This document shows, piece by piece, positions 45,501 through 60,174 of a stretch of DNA of 64,000 bases. This DNA comes from Hamiltosporidium tvaerminnensis. Its lineage: Eukaryota > Microsporidia > Dubosqiidae. The stretch spans positions 1,336,501-1,400,500 of the forward strand of contig JAKIMF020000005.1 in NCBI GenBank assembly GCA_022605425.2, read 5' to 3'. The position numbers were made by a program, and so were the translations under genes. Numbering within the stretch: the first letter of the stretch is position 1; each line of letters begins with the position of its first letter. The notes beneath the pieces are model-generated. The model worked only from the letters and a program-made list of their open reading frames with translations. It was not told where the DNA came from and did no database searches.

Positions 45501-48500
45501 AAAACCGCTAATCTTTGTCATGTGTGTAATAAATAAACATTAAAGACATTTTCTTTAGATAAGAATTATTGTATAAGTTTCATTTTAGTAATAAGATGAA
45601 GCACGTAAAAATTACTATTGGATATTTGCTGCTCTGAGAACCAATTTTAAATATTTTGAGTAAAATTCTAGTTTTATATTGTATTAAAATGAATTTAACA
45701 TGCTCGTACTCTTTCCTCATATGATTCGAAGAGGTAATATGAAAGATTCCACCCATTTTCTTTTTAAATTATTATCTAGAGTTTTAATTCTGTTATTTAG
45801 TCATGAGGTCAAATTTTCCAAAAAATTATAGTATAATTTAGTATACAACTGATTCGTTTTTCTATTTTTTTAGCCCGAGCTACAATTTATTATATATTTT
45901 AGCTTAGCAACTATATATGATGTGTTGCTTCTAAGAATTGTATTTTTAACAAATATCGATTAGATTTCCGCATAATTCTGCTTAGATAATTTTTCGATAT
46001 TTTTACTATGTTCTTCAAAAATTTAAACAAGTTGAATGATCAAATACGCTTTGGACTTAGCAAAGCACCCATGAACTCGAAAAATATAATTCAAATATAA
46101 TTAAAAATTCGAATTTACTTTCCAGATAAAACCGTCTCATCAGTTTTGCTTCACACGAAAGAATGTCATGGTATGCTTTATCAATATTATGTAAAAGATA
46201 AAATTTGTTCTATCAGACAAAATTAATTTCGTGTATAGATTGGGTTATATAATTACATTTGTTTGAATTATATTGTTTTTGATAATGACTCATTTGGAAA
46301 TTATCAAAATCGTAAATTTTAATAATAATAAAGTAAAAATTACTCGAAATAATTCCACCTACAAAGTTTTTTTTTGCTTTCTTTTAAGCTTGCAAAGTTT
46401 TCTGCAAACAAAGTTCAAAAATAATTACATTTGTATGTTATTAGAATTTTTAAAAAACACAAATGTTTTAAATAACTTTAAAAATGAAACCATCTAACAT
46501 ATGAAATCGAATACTTTTGAACATCTTGATATATTTGAATATTCCCAGGAAGTTCTTATAACAAGAGTTTTAATATTTTGCTTAACTATTTGTGTGCAAA
46601 TAATCGAGCGCTTGGACCCGAAGACTTTCAATCATTAAACTTTTTTTTCCGCTGTATTTATCCCGAAAAAGCAAATATTGTTTCTGTTTTTTACAGTTTT
46701 TATATTTGATTTTTTGAAAAATATTTGAGAACATAAATGATAATATGAGTAACATAAACTTACATCTATTGATATAATTATCAAAAAAGTGTCAAATGGC
46801 TTAAAATTTGTTGTAAAACCTAAATAGTATTACAAATAAGATTAAAAATAATTTATAACTATGATAAGATTAGTTTTTTTGATTAAGAATTTATCAAAAT
46901 AATATTAGGCTTATTCCTATTTTGATATCTTAAAGTTCCTTGGATTTTTTTATCCATAAAATTCGGTTTATATTCTACGAGAAATCATGCACCAATATTT
47001 TTACAACTCAAAAGACATTCAGAAATATAAATGAAACACTTACTATAATATTATGAAGATAATTATGAGTGTATTAATAATTAAAAGAGCCAAATTATCA
47101 ATATATACTTTTTTAATATCAAATTACAAAATTGAAAGAATAGATATTCAGCTGTAAAAAACAGAAACAAGACATTAAATATATAAATTGAAAGTGAATA
47201 AATGGACAAACCTTTATCATATTTTATTTATACACCGATAAATAACTCTAATTTTCTGTGTCTTTACAAACAATATGCATTTGTCATAAAATATTAAAAT
47301 AAAATTTTCAAAATTGCCTAGGTTTTTCATTGTTAGTAAATTTTTAAGCTAATAAGTCGATATATAAAGCTATATATTTACTCATTAAGATTTGTATTTA
47401 TTAATATTAATTCACAAAAGCCTTATTTTTCAAAAGAAAAAAATAATATAAACTTTCGATCAACTCTTATGTTTATAGAGAGGAATAAATATAATCACAT
47501 GTTACCTATTGCCAGTGCTAATTTTATTGTAATGAATATGTTATTTAAACCATATTTTTTCATTTATAAATCTTTCTTATAATTTGTTTTAAATATATAG
47601 AGAAAAAAGCAAAGATATACTTATTGCCATTGAAAAAAACTAAATATGTGGCTTCGTATAAAAAATGAAATGTAAGTTTCCGGACCTAATGATCGCTTTT
47701 AAAAACAAATTGATTCTTTGTCTGTTGGTGATAGTCATACTAACCGAATATAATAGGGCCTTTTATAGTATTTTTGTGCCTATTTAAGAAAAATACTTCT
47801 AGTATCAAGCGATTCTTTAAATTTTGTTTGAAATTTTTGAACAGTGGAAAAAAAGATTTAAAAAAATTTTTTTTTCACCAAAATTAAACTTTTCAATCCA
47901 TTTCGTGCGAATTAATTCTTTCCGAGGAGAAAAACTGTATAGTTCTTATCTTTTCCTTAAATTTAAATGCTATTTTTTTTCATTCTTAGAATCTATTTTT
48001 AAATCATACAATTTCTACTATGTACTTTTCAGTAGTTTTGCATTTAAAACCAAAATAAAATAGCAAAGACTCAAAATACGAATTATCATGATTATCTTAT
48101 ATTTACTATCCTAGATTTTTGAATATTTCTTATTCCACATCATAATAAGATATATTGACCATGACCAATAAAAACGATGAACTCTTTTTTTATGTTCTGG
48201 TATGAGTAAATTATATTATTTAAGGAATATTTTTTATTTTGCTAGCTACCATCAAATGTAATATGATTGATGCCAATATATATTTTTTAATATTTAAACA
48301 TTCTTATAAAAATTTTATTGCACGAATATAAAAAAATTTATTCACAAAAAAATACTGGTTTAAATTTAAAGCACTAGAATTTTAGATTATAAGTTAAGGA
48401 AATAATATGTGGAATTGAAATATTTATATCTTAGATATAAACTTGGCAATATAATGTTTTTTCAGCTTATTTATTAAAAAAATTCCAATTTATCTTTTTT

Positions 48501-51500
48501 TTTGAATATATGAAAGCCTGAATATTTTTTAAGTTATTCATAACATTTTTTAATTCGTAGATCGTTTAGTTTCCTTCACCATGTAGTATCTTCCAACCCA
48601 ATAATTGACTTTTAATTAGTTTTAAATACTTGATATTTTATTAAAAAATTCATTATTTCGAGACACCGTTACAATTTATATTTTATGAAGACAATAAAAT
48701 AAAACGGATGTTTTGCCTTTCCGCCATATTTAAAATAAATTCATACTGAATTAAATATGTTATTAACTATTTCGAAACGTGTCTATTAAAATTGACAATA
48801 AAATGGTATATACCAGTGCGGATATTTTGAAAATCAACTTAATGAATATAATGCACAATATAATAAAATATTAAGATAAATTTCGTTTTTAACTGAATTC
48901 CTAAAATAGGAATACTTCGATAAAATATGTATCAATAGAATATTTCATTTTATATTTTCATTTCAAATTTGTTTATTTTAATGAACGGTATTTCTATTAT
49001 AATCAAATTCAATAAATAACTCATAAAGCAAATTAAAATAACAGTACAAACAAGAAAAAACATCAAAATATTTTCTTTAAAACCGAAAAGATTATTTTGT
49101 ACATCTTATCATAATTTTATTTTTTAAAAACTGTATTTTAAATATTTTAATGCAGTAAAAAATATTGTAAACTACAAATTTAAATTTAATATATTTTTAA
49201 TATAATCGATCCCAAAAATATAAATATCATAAAAGTATTACATATACTATTCGTTAAATAAAACCCTTTGCGATATAATATTTTAGATTATTTTATTCAT
49301 AGAACAGATAAATTAAAATCATTATTATAGAGTTATACAAAATATAATATTTAACGATAAGATTGATTTCATGAAAAATTAAAATAATATTGGAATTCAG
49401 AGAAAGTGTTTTAAAATTGATTTATTGTCATATATACCAGTTTTTGAATTATTTTTAATTTTCAGATTATTTTAAACATTAATGCCATTTTATAATTTTG
49501 TAATTCTGGCTTTTTATAGCTTAAATGGTATGACCGTTGTGACCCATATTATCTTTATTTTCTAAAATAAACTATTTGATTGTATCAGAACCCTCTAACA
49601 GAATATTTTCAACGTTTGCAGTATAACTAGACGCATCACCGTTAAAAACATAAAAGTATATATTTGAAATGTTTAAACCAGCCTGTTTTAAAATCAAATT
49701 ATTTCTTACTATATTGGGTAGAAATGATATTTATATAATTCAAACAAAAAACAAAATTTTCCAGTGCTTCTATGTAGAAATTGTTAAGGCATATAATAAC
49801 ATGTTAAATTACCTTTTCCCTCTTTTTTATTGTTACAGAAACATCATAATATGAACCATAAAATTTACATTTAAAATTTTATCCTGAAATAGTGATTTAA
49901 ACCGCCAGAGTAAATAAATTAAGAAAATTAAAATTAATATAACAACATATCTAATTTTATAATTTTCTGAAAAAGTCACATTTAATATTTTGAAATAATT
50001 TTGTCCTTATCTTCATTGGAAATATATGTTCTATTATACTTTTCTTTCAAATATACTAGTTAGGAAATACTTGTTGTCATTTTTAGTTAGTACTTTCTAA
50101 GTCTTAGATACACTATTTTAATAAATATATCACACCAGGATCTATCTAACAACCAAAAAAATAATCGATATAAAAGAAATTCTAGTCTGTAAAAACACAT
50201 TACAACTAGAATTTCCATTAAACAAAGTATTTTTATTTCTCCTAACAAAATGATAAATTATATGTGATGCGAGAATATCAAAACCGTCTTTGTTATAACC
50301 GTTTATAATATTTTCTATTACCCTTTATAAATAGAGAATAAATTCTATAAATTGATCATTAAAATTTATTGCAAATATTACTCCCATTTGTTTCAAATAC
50401 GAAAAACACTAAAAAATAAAATATGCGCTACTTTTAATTCAATATTAATACAGAAACATAAAAGTATTATACCATGATATAAATAGATGAGCGTTATAAC
50501 TTTAAAGGTTTTCCTTTAAAAAATCGTCTAATTTTTGAATAAATATTAAGATTTTGATTATTTAGTTCTGGAATTTGAAAAATGAATTAGAAATAAATTG
50601 AATCGAGATTTAAATTTTTAAAAAAAATATTTGCATATCCGTGAAAAAATATAGATCTATCAACAAATAACGGTAGATTGGAAGCTTCGAATTAAAACAA
50701 TTAAAAACGTTGTGAAATAAACAAAGAAAAGGATATATTGAAAAAAGACTTCGCTACAGATTTTCTTCTACCGGTATTAATCTATAGGCAATCATGTAAA
50801 ATACTTAGATTAGATTCTTTAAATAAACTTATATAATACAAATTTTGGTTTTCCAGGCTCCTCTCAATAAATCAATATTTTTTTAACATTTGATTAAATG
50901 TTTTTTGCCATTATACGTTTAAACTCTTGGAAATAGTTTTCTTCCTTTGGTTTTTATAGTGAAGTAAAAAGATTTCTTTATTATTAATATTTGTTGTTTT
51001 CTTTGAGAAGACTATTGGTTCTTATGAATCTTTTTAAGAATAATATGTGTTTTCAGACACTAAGAAGTTGTTTTTTTGCAAGTAAATATTCGTTAAGAAA
51101 TCAAAAAAATAAGATTTCAAAGGTTATCAAAAGCAAAAATAAATCTCGGAAAAACTTTCCAGGATTTTTAACCCTATTAAAGCAAGCTTAGCACATAGTA
51201 TTTGAATTTAAACATAATATCAAAGTATTTTTATCTGAATTTAAATAAACGTTTGGCCACGATATAAAACCAAAGAATTTTTATAGAAACTAGAAAGTGT
51301 ATAATAAGAATCCAATACTCCCAAATCTAGTACCGAGGTATATTATTTAGGTTTTTAGTATTTATGTTTAAAATCTTATTCAGGAGAATGATGTTAAAGC
51401 TTTGTTGTTAATACTTTGAAAGCAAAGTAATTGCATCGTTATCATTTACGATTAAAAAAAAGACAAATGCCATTAACAGTTAACAAACAAAATTTTGTTT

Positions 51501-54500
51501 TGGTTTCCTTTATGAGTAATTTTAAACTTATATAACTTATCAGAATTTTTTTTTTTGCTTTTTAGTGTTCATGATTTTTATGCTAATTATGATGTTTGTA
51601 TACCCCATATTAACAATGATTTTAATAAATTTTAAGCTTTATATTTGGTCTTTATAAAATGACTCGTATAGTCTGAATAATTAATATAATACTTTGTTTG
51701 AATAATTGCAATTAGCATTAAGCTTTAAATTTATTATTTTTATTTAGAAAACAATTTAAAAGTATTTTTTTAAATATAAAGCACAATTATAACAACCAAA
51801 CTTAAATTTGAACAAAACTTGGTATAATTCTAGTAAATGTTTTTTTTTTGCAAATTTAGTCAGATTTGAGACTTGTTATTTTCGGAGATTGAGGTATAGT
51901 TAAAATATAAATAGAGATTTTTTTTAAAATATTATTTGCACATATACAGATATAATAAAAACCTGGTTTTTTCTAGTAAAGAATATATAAATTATTGTAG
52001 TTTCGTTACTAGAAGAGCATTTTCCAAATACAAATTTTACTATTATATTTTTTTTACCGTATTAAACTAATATTTAAATGTAGTTTTACAAAAGAATGAA
52101 ACAAGTAACTCTTCAAACCAAACTCGAGATAATCTGATAATACTACTGCGTGACTAATAATAATCATTCTGATATTAAAAATTTAAAAAAACCTAAAATT
52201 CACAAAACATCCAGTATAACTATAAAAATTCAACTATGATAAAAGAAAGTATTAAGGAAGTCTAAGAACTAAGTAGGATTTTATAGCTATCCCGTGCTTT
52301 TTCAAGAATGTCCTTCAATTGACGAAAACATACTTTTTTATGACGCCTGGTCAAATTTCATGATTTAATTTTTTTAACCATGAATTAATTGGTTTTTTTA
52401 CAGAAATAAAATCAATAAAATCAAGTAAACTCCTCACAAAAATCTTTTACAGGACATCTTGTGATTTTAAAGATGTGTTTTATTGAAAAATTTTATGATT
52501 ATAAATAGGCTTAATAATTTTCTTCAATATAAGTTGCGCAAAATACAATTTTAAATGAAAGATAGCTCCAAATTAATAATATAGCTAGATAAGAAAAAGC
52601 TTATCAAATAATTCAATATTCTCATACACATTCTATTTTGTTTGAACGTCTAATTTTCAAATATTTACTTAAATATTTACCATAGAAATAATATTATTCA
52701 CCGAAACCATTTTTCGACCCTTGATAAAAAAATATATTGACGAAAAATATGCAAAAATGCTAAACCAGAATCAATAATTTACACAATTTCAGCATATTTC
52801 TATGAGTTTCTAAATATAATGCTTTTATAAAAACGGTTCATGCTAAATCGTCTAATTAAAAACAAGCAGATAATACCATATAATATATGAATTTTTATAA
52901 GAGTCATTAGAATAAAGTTTTTTTTCGCAAATGGCATCCTACCAGGCGATTATAAATATCACTATATATTCCTAGTTAAAAATTTTTCCATAAAATTCAA
53001 GCTACTTTATTTCGTTTAGAATATCATATTATTACGTTTATATGCCATGATCTATAGTTTTTAATATTATACGTAATTTTAGCTTTATACAGAAACTTTT
53101 TCTTAATACTCTAAAGTCATACCTTAGAGAAATACTAAGGTTTTTAATCCATAATGTACATAAAGAAAGTTAAATATGCGCGGCCTTGTTTTGCGTTTGT
53201 AAGAGCTCTTTAACTAGCATACTTTAGAAAACAAAAATTTTCTATTAGACTTTGTAAAATGTGTATTATAGAAAAGGATAACACTAGGAACAAAATAGCT
53301 TACAGCGAATAAATCTTTGCGACTTAGATTAAGTCTTCTTTTTTTAGCGTAGACATACAAACAGGTATAACCTGCTACTTAACATTCTGTTGGCGTAAGA
53401 ATGTTATATTTTTGTATCATCCAGAGACTAAGTCTTCCGTTTAGTGTGACTGAACCTAGGCAAGGAATGTTTTTGGATACCGATAACTAAGATTCAGAAT
53501 AGGTATAGAATCTAGTTATATAGAAAACTACAAAATTATTTATAGAAAAATCTGCAGGGCTTAAAGATCTTTTCATTTATTAAAAAGTCGTTTAAAACAA
53601 ACAAAAACACTGTTTTTTGATTAAACCAAGGATTCAAACTATAATCATCCCAGAAATTTAACTTTATATTGCTCTTAAGATAGCTTTCCTCGTTGGATGA
53701 CCAATTTTAGCCGATATTAATCCAAAAAAATTTTATTATAGGACTAGAATGTTTATAACAATTAGAAAGAGAAATATTTTCTCGGTAAAGTATATTTTTA
53801 ACACAGAAGAGTAAAATTTCTTTTGAAGTAACTTGTGAGGTTTTCTATTATTAAAAGGGGTAACTTAACCAAACCTGTCTAAAGAATAACTAGTAGGTCT
53901 TATATTTTTCTCTTCAGAGTTAATAAAACAAAAATTAATAAATTTTTATGTTCTGAATTATTTTCCAAAAAACAGGCTCTTCTTTTTTTGTAGTATGAAC
54001 GAATAGGTCTTAATATTCCCTTTAAACCGTTCCATTTAATAAATATACAAGGATACAAAGTTCTCAAACAATCTTAGATTTTTTTTATCTTTTATTCACA
54101 TACACTGTTAATAATCAAAAATAGTCTTCTTTACCGATTTAAACAAATAACTTTTCTCTCGGATTTTTTTTAACTTGCATAGCCATCATATATGTTTCAA
54201 TCTAATATTCAAGACAATATTCGGATCACGCTTCATTATATTTAATTTCAAGGGTGCATATAGATTCCTCATTTGCATATTATTATTTAAATTTTGCAAA
54301 ATATTAGATAATTTAAATTGCTATCACAATATAATTTTCATGTATTAATCATGAGATTTTAGTTTTTAAATACTTATATAACTTTATTAAAAATTGGTGG
54401 CATTAATCCCGATTTTCTCTAAGAATATTAAAAAACTTAACACAATTTAATTAATATAAACGTCGTTTTGCTTAGTATGTGAATATACTCAATAACCTAT

Positions 54501-55960
54501 TATAAAAACCTTTCATACATATATTATGTTTTGTTTTGACAGAGAAAAACATATCTGTAGGAGGTCTCATATATCTAATCATTTCCAAAAAGATTTTTAG
54601 AAATTTAAAAAAATGTTTGTAAAAACGTCAACAACTTTACAGTTATCAATGAAGGATGATTTCACATAAAAATTCTAAAATTATCGAAAAACCGTAACAA
54701 ACCGCTATTTCAAAACTAAAGAAAATAGATTAATAATCACAGAACTGAGTTATTTAAAACATTTAAAAATAAATTCATTTAGACTGTAAAGTCAATGTTA
54801 ACTTTTGCAAGAATATACTTGTACTTTTTAAATGCAACAAAAATTAAATCCAAATGTACATTAGTTGATTATTAATACTTAAATTATACCAATAAATATA
54901 TTTAAAAAAGAAAACTATAAACACATTAATTTTTAGGTTTTAAATTAAATCAATGTACCATTTACCGTCATTTCAAAAATCCATATTGTACAATTTTTAT
55001 TTAGTTCAGATGTTAGATTTATACATATATAACAGTAAGTTTAAAGTTTATGCTTTAATTCGCTGATGGGTTTAATTTTTTACTTTATAAAGGGTATTTG
55101 AAATATAAAATGGCCAAAAATAATTCTTTGATTCAAAATGAAGAATTTCCAATATATTTATATAAACGTTATAACTAATTGGATTTAATGATTTTTTTAT
55201 ATAAAAAAAATTTTAATCATGTTTTACCAGAATTGATTTAAAATTTCTTTCTTCTAAAAATTTTATATATTACACCGTGGCATAATTCATATGAACCGAA
55301 TATAGTCGATTCATAACTTAAAAACAATATATTTTTCTAACCATCTTTTACTTCTATGCTGCCTCTGTATTTAATATGTTTAAGTTGTAATCAGAGTCAT
55401 TTATTAAAATTATAAATTATTAGAAACATTGGCATATTTAAGATACTTTTGATTTAATTTTATTGTAAAAAAAATATTTGAATTTCTCTAAATTATTTTG
55501 CTACATTTTCTAATGTTTTTCCTGATAAAAAATTTTGTTTTCTATTTCATGATTTTAAATCATTTAAGAAGAATAAAATCAAAAAAATAAACTGACAATA
55601 AAGTAATTAAATATAAATTTTGATTATTTCGCTTTTAAATCTTAGCTTAAGAATAAAATATTAAACAATTAAAATATATTTGCAAGAATAAAAAAGTAAT
55701 AAAATAATAAAAACAGGGCTTTAAAAAATATTTAGCTTGTTTGTATTTATGCGGTAATAAAAAAATTAACTGCTATGAATATTTTATAAAAAAGGGTTTC
55801 ATTAAATATTTTTTTGTGTAAATCCTTTTCACCTAGAAATATGTAAAATGAATATTTGAAGTGCAAAAAGAAGTAACTTCTAGACTTTATGAACAAGTTT
55901 ACTGAACAAATAAAATTATCAGTACAAACTCGTTTAAATAATTAGGAAAGTAAAATACAG
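42560..55960. other. 13.4-kb AT-rich gene desert
   Basis: I found no gene, RNA gene or recognisable mobile element. ORFs of 60-80 codons at 43146, 43902, 44595, 46273, 47824, 49669 and 50991 have AT-driven composition (Lys, Asn, Ile, Phe), no start context and no recognisable motif, and are treated as chance. A slightly less AT-rich patch with GACTTAGATTAAGTC-type inverted repeats lies near 53300-53480. Confidence 0.5.
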
Positions 55961-55969
55961 AAGAATTAT

Positions 55970-57100
55970 AATGCAATAGTTGGTTTTAGATTCTAAGGAA
56001 TGAAATAAATAAGGATTTTCTAAATTCTATTGATGAAATGGGATGCGAAAATATAAATCAAATCTAATTTCCAACAAAGTATTCTGTTTTAAAACGAGAT
56101 GATATATTGGTACAGAATAAAAGATAAACGTATAAAACAACCTCCGTAGCTTGTCTTCTTTATAAATAACTGTTCTAATGATAAATTACAGGTGGTAGTT
56201 TTAACAACAAAAAGAGTTTAATCAAAAGATTGCTGATGTGATCGCTAAACTTTGAGAGCCAAACAGTATGAAAGTTTATAGCGTAAAACCTGATGTAGAA
56301 TAAGAGAGTCAATAAATTATTGTTGGAAATCCGGATGGTATCGATAAGTTATTTAAAATGCATAAGGAAAAGGCCATTTCAGCAAAGAATAGATATTGAT
56401 GATGCAGATGTACTTTTGAATTTAAATATTATGCTTTCTTTTGTATTGGATTTTAAAAATTTTTAGAAAATTAGAAAATATCTGATTCTATGCCATTTTC
56501 TATCACCAAATTAAAAAGAGTTTTTAAATTTCACAGAAAGCATTTTGTAAGTATAAAAAAGAAAATCTGGAGCCCGAAGAAATAAAACTATATTATTTAA
56601 AAATCGAAAGAAAGATATAATGAAAATATTAAAATTGATTTGTGAATACTTAACGGTGGGGTGTTTATAATATTTGTCGAAACTAAACATATGATTGAGA
56701 TGCTACGAAAAAATTAGAAACAGATCTTCTATAAATAACATGTATACATGATGATAATGAAATGGTAGTCATAGAAAAATTTGTAGATAAATTTAGGACA
56801 GAAAGGGCAACCGTATTGTTTCCAATTGATATATTTTTACATAAAATGAATATTTCATCGGTGACCTTATTATAATTTTTGATCTTCCAATAGTTAAAGG
56901 AATACCAAATGGGGAAACATATATTCATCGTGTAAGTCATCCAGAAGATTTTGAAGGTCTGAGTTTGTGGTTGACCTAGTAAGTGATTCAAAGTATTCCA
57001 ATGTTATATTAAGACTTCAAAATTCTTTAAAGTGTTGCCAAGGTTTTTAGATTCAAGCTGTTATGAAGGCCGGGAAGAAAAAACTTTAACTGACAATAAA
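55970..57100 (+). pseudogene. Broken DEAD-box RNA helicase, DBP5-like
   Basis: Frame-broken plus-strand translation follows a DEAD-box helicase in order. NEINKDFLNSIDEMGCENIN (near 56010-56065) is the region before the Q motif, DDILVQNKR-x-TYKTTS (56098-56142) is a corrupted motif I, and LTTKRV (near 56200) is motif Ia. KIADVIAKL then EPNSMKVYSVKPDVE and IIVGNPDGIDKLFKMHKEKA (56316-56375) hold motif Ib. IDDADVLLN (56395-56421) is motif II with DDAD in place of DEAD. Then come EFLNFTESIL, VVIEKFVDKFRTERATVLF (near 56770-56820), PIDIFLHKMNISSVTL (motif V region), GIPNGETYIHRVSHPEDFEG (motif VI without its arginine pair), and FKVFQCYIKTSKFFKVLP. The last blocks resemble the C-terminus of DBP5, the helicase that remodels mRNPs at nuclear pores. 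At least six stops, several frameshifts and lost catalytic residues make it non-functional. Confidence 0.85.
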
Positions 57101-57109
57101 ATTATTAGA

Positions 57110-60100
57110 TCTTCAAAATTTTGTGATTCTGATGATTTTATGATTTTATGATTTCATGATTTAAAAAAACATTCATTTTATTTGTTTTTACGTAAGATAG
57201 TATTATATATTTAATAAAGTATTTTGTTTTAAATTCTATTCTATATAATCCTCTTGATATGTTCTTTGTAAATTTTTGGTAACATGAACATATATTACAA
57301 TTTAAAACCTAAATATAAATTTATCATAATTTTTGTTTGATTTCGAGGTGCTAAGCAAAAATTATCTGAGTGTTTAAAATTTTTCACCTTTCGGTCCGAT
57401 ATTTTTGTTTAGATTCGGCTAATTTTTTATATTTTTGATTGATATTTTGTTCTTAGTCATTCAATTTTTATTAAAAATTTATTACATTGTTTGTGAGGTA
57501 ATTTACAATTTATCTATGACATAATATGATATAAATACATGCCTTTCTCTGCAAATATCCATCCCAATACGCCCTATTCAAGCCATATTAAACATTTTTT
57601 TAGCACAGCTTCGTTCATATAAATTATAGCAAGAATATTCCGTTGTGTTTTAAAGTGAGATCGACTTGATATATGCCGCTATTTATTCGAGATTTCAACC
57701 ATCTAGATTATATATTATAAGATCTAATTTTAATAACATACTGTGCTATTACAAGGAATGATTTCAAACACAGATTTTCGGAAATATTAAGTCCATCTAC
57801 CAAAATGTTTCATTCATTTAGTTGTTTTTTATTGCATCAAGTTTAGTCAAACCCTATAAAGCGATTCCGACATGACTGAGAATTCATCAAATTATGACCA
57901 AAAAGAAATAATTCTGGTTCATTGTTGTAAATTTAAACCAATTTTTTTTTGTTCATATATATAATTCTATTTATTCATTATTTTTTTTGAGAACTTCCCG
58001 AACAAAATAATTTCTTGTTTGTTGTAAATGCGGTAAAAATTTTTATAGAAATGAAGTAGTTATTATATAAGCAAATAATTTTTATTGTCTGGCATAAAAT
58101 TTCTAAGCCTTTTTATGATTATTTTGCCATTTTATGCATTTATTTTTTTCGGATTCCCTAATTTTAATGCATACAAATTTTATAGAATGTATTTTCCCAT
58201 TAATATAGCAGAAAAATGATTTTTTTTTGGCTCGGTATATATATATCTTAAAATTTTATGTTAAATGTTAAAAAGTATCCATATCTTAAATAAATTTTAC
58301 TATAATCTCTTCTTTTTCTTACTTGATAACTAGTTTTCGTATTGCCTCGACGAAGACTTTTTATCAAGAAATACGGAATTTGTTTTCCGATTTGATATTA
58401 TGGCTTTATGAAGCTCTAGATATTATCTATTTGTGTTTCACTATATTCGAAGGGTTTGTTAATCAATAAGTATTTTCAAACAGGATAAGAAACAACTGCC
58501 TTTACATATTCTAAGGTTAAGTATACATAAAATTTTCATCCATCTTATTGATAGAATCTCCATTTTTCTACAAATACTATATGCAGTATACCCCTATTCT
58601 TAAAAACATGCAGTATCTAGACTTAGTATTCTAAAATATAACTTATAATATATCAGAAGTTAATCAATTATATAATTTCAATCATTTTGTATATTGAAGC
58701 CAAAAAAAACTTAAATACTATTTTGGGTTCTTTTATCATCTTACCAGATATAAAAGTTTTGGTTCCATATACACCTTTCTTGTTTTTAAGGATTCCCAAA
58801 CACTAAATCTGTCTTAAAAAGTCTGAAATTTTACAAACCGTGACATATATGGCACAATTATCGCTTATGACTTTCAAACTTATAACAATCAAAAAAACAT
58901 TGAGAAATACTTTTTGATTTCTATAAATTCAATTGAATTTTCTGTATCTTTTATATAAAAAAAATCTCTTTTTATTGTAAAAAGTTTAATTACAAAAGAT
59001 GATTATAATTAAAGATTTCGACATATTAAAATATATTAAAAAAATAGCAGTTTAGTTTTTTTAAACTTAGTTAATATTGACATTTTATACTTAAATTTGA
59101 AAGTTAAAACATGAAAAATCCAAAAGAAAATTTAAAACTTTACTTTAACAGTTTATTAAAACTATGTTTTTTAAGTTTCGATGGGTTTATAAAAAATAAG
59201 TTAAGGTAGAGTACCAACATAAACAGATAGCACATTGATTTCATAAATAATTTAAATATTTACTCTCTTAATTTCAGAATAACGGATCAATGCTTTGTTA
59301 ATGTATTGTGTGTCCAAAAATTATGTAAAAAAAAGAATAAGTATATGAAACTGGTATAAAAAGCATTATGAAAATTTTAAGTACATAAATAATTTCTGTA
59401 AAATAGTTTTTTTTATATAGGAAATTTTAAATGTATTTCAAAGTGATTTTCAGAAAAATAATTTAAGTAATTTGCTTCAATCATAAACGTTTTAGTTTAT
59501 TTTATATTAAGGTCACCAAAACGGTAATAATACTAAAATATAGTAGAAACAAAAAAATTCTAATTAAACAAATGAAAATATATCTTGTTAACTCATAATT
59601 AGTTTATAACTTAAAAAGTTGCATGTAAATTAATCTGTTAAGTAGATTCTTTTTTTTATATGTTAAATATAATTTTTAGGTTATAATAATTCATTAGATA
59701 AAAATTAAGATTGACCCAAATTTATTTTTTTTAAACATAGGTTATTAGAGTGGACATACATTGAATAAATCTGATGCTATAAATATTCGTTTAAAATGCT
59801 CCCATAAATTAAAAAAATATATTCATTCATAAAAGTTAGAATTCGAGAACATTTTTTTTTAAAATTACAAAACAGATTTAGTCTAGAACATAAGAAAAAA
59901 CATTATATATGAATATACCTTAGAAGTAGGCAGGCTTTACTATCTTTATTTATATAGAATGATATTTACATGCAATACTTTGAGAAAGCAAATTTTAAAT
60001 ATTGAACAAATGTCTCAGTTAAATAAAGTTAATAAGTTAAAAAAAATTTAAACATATAAAAAGATATAATATAAAAATTTGCTGACCTAATATTTAAGAT

Positions 60101-60130
60101 ACAAAATATTAGCCGGAATTAACGCCTAAT
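57110..60130. other. AT-rich intergenic stretch with a short tandem repeat
   Basis: Four copies of an 8-bp unit close to ATGATTTT lie at 57132-57163, just after the helicase pseudogene. Otherwise nothing supportable was seen. Confidence 0.45.
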
Positions 60131-60174
60131 CCTATTTGATTATATTAAAATCACTTTCCAACCCTAATTTAAAT

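Noticed and set aside
49510-49550. TAGCTTAAATGGT resembling a tRNA A box
   Set aside because: No B box (GGTTCRANTCC) follows at a suitable distance and no cloverleaf forms.
43146-51191. Seven ORFs of 60-80 codons in the large desert
   Set aside because: Amino-acid content simply reflects AT-rich DNA, there is no C-run start context, no motif and no relation to one another.
56683-56991. 102-codon minus-strand ORF
   Set aside because: It is antisense to the helicase pseudogene, whose plus-strand motifs are unmistakable.
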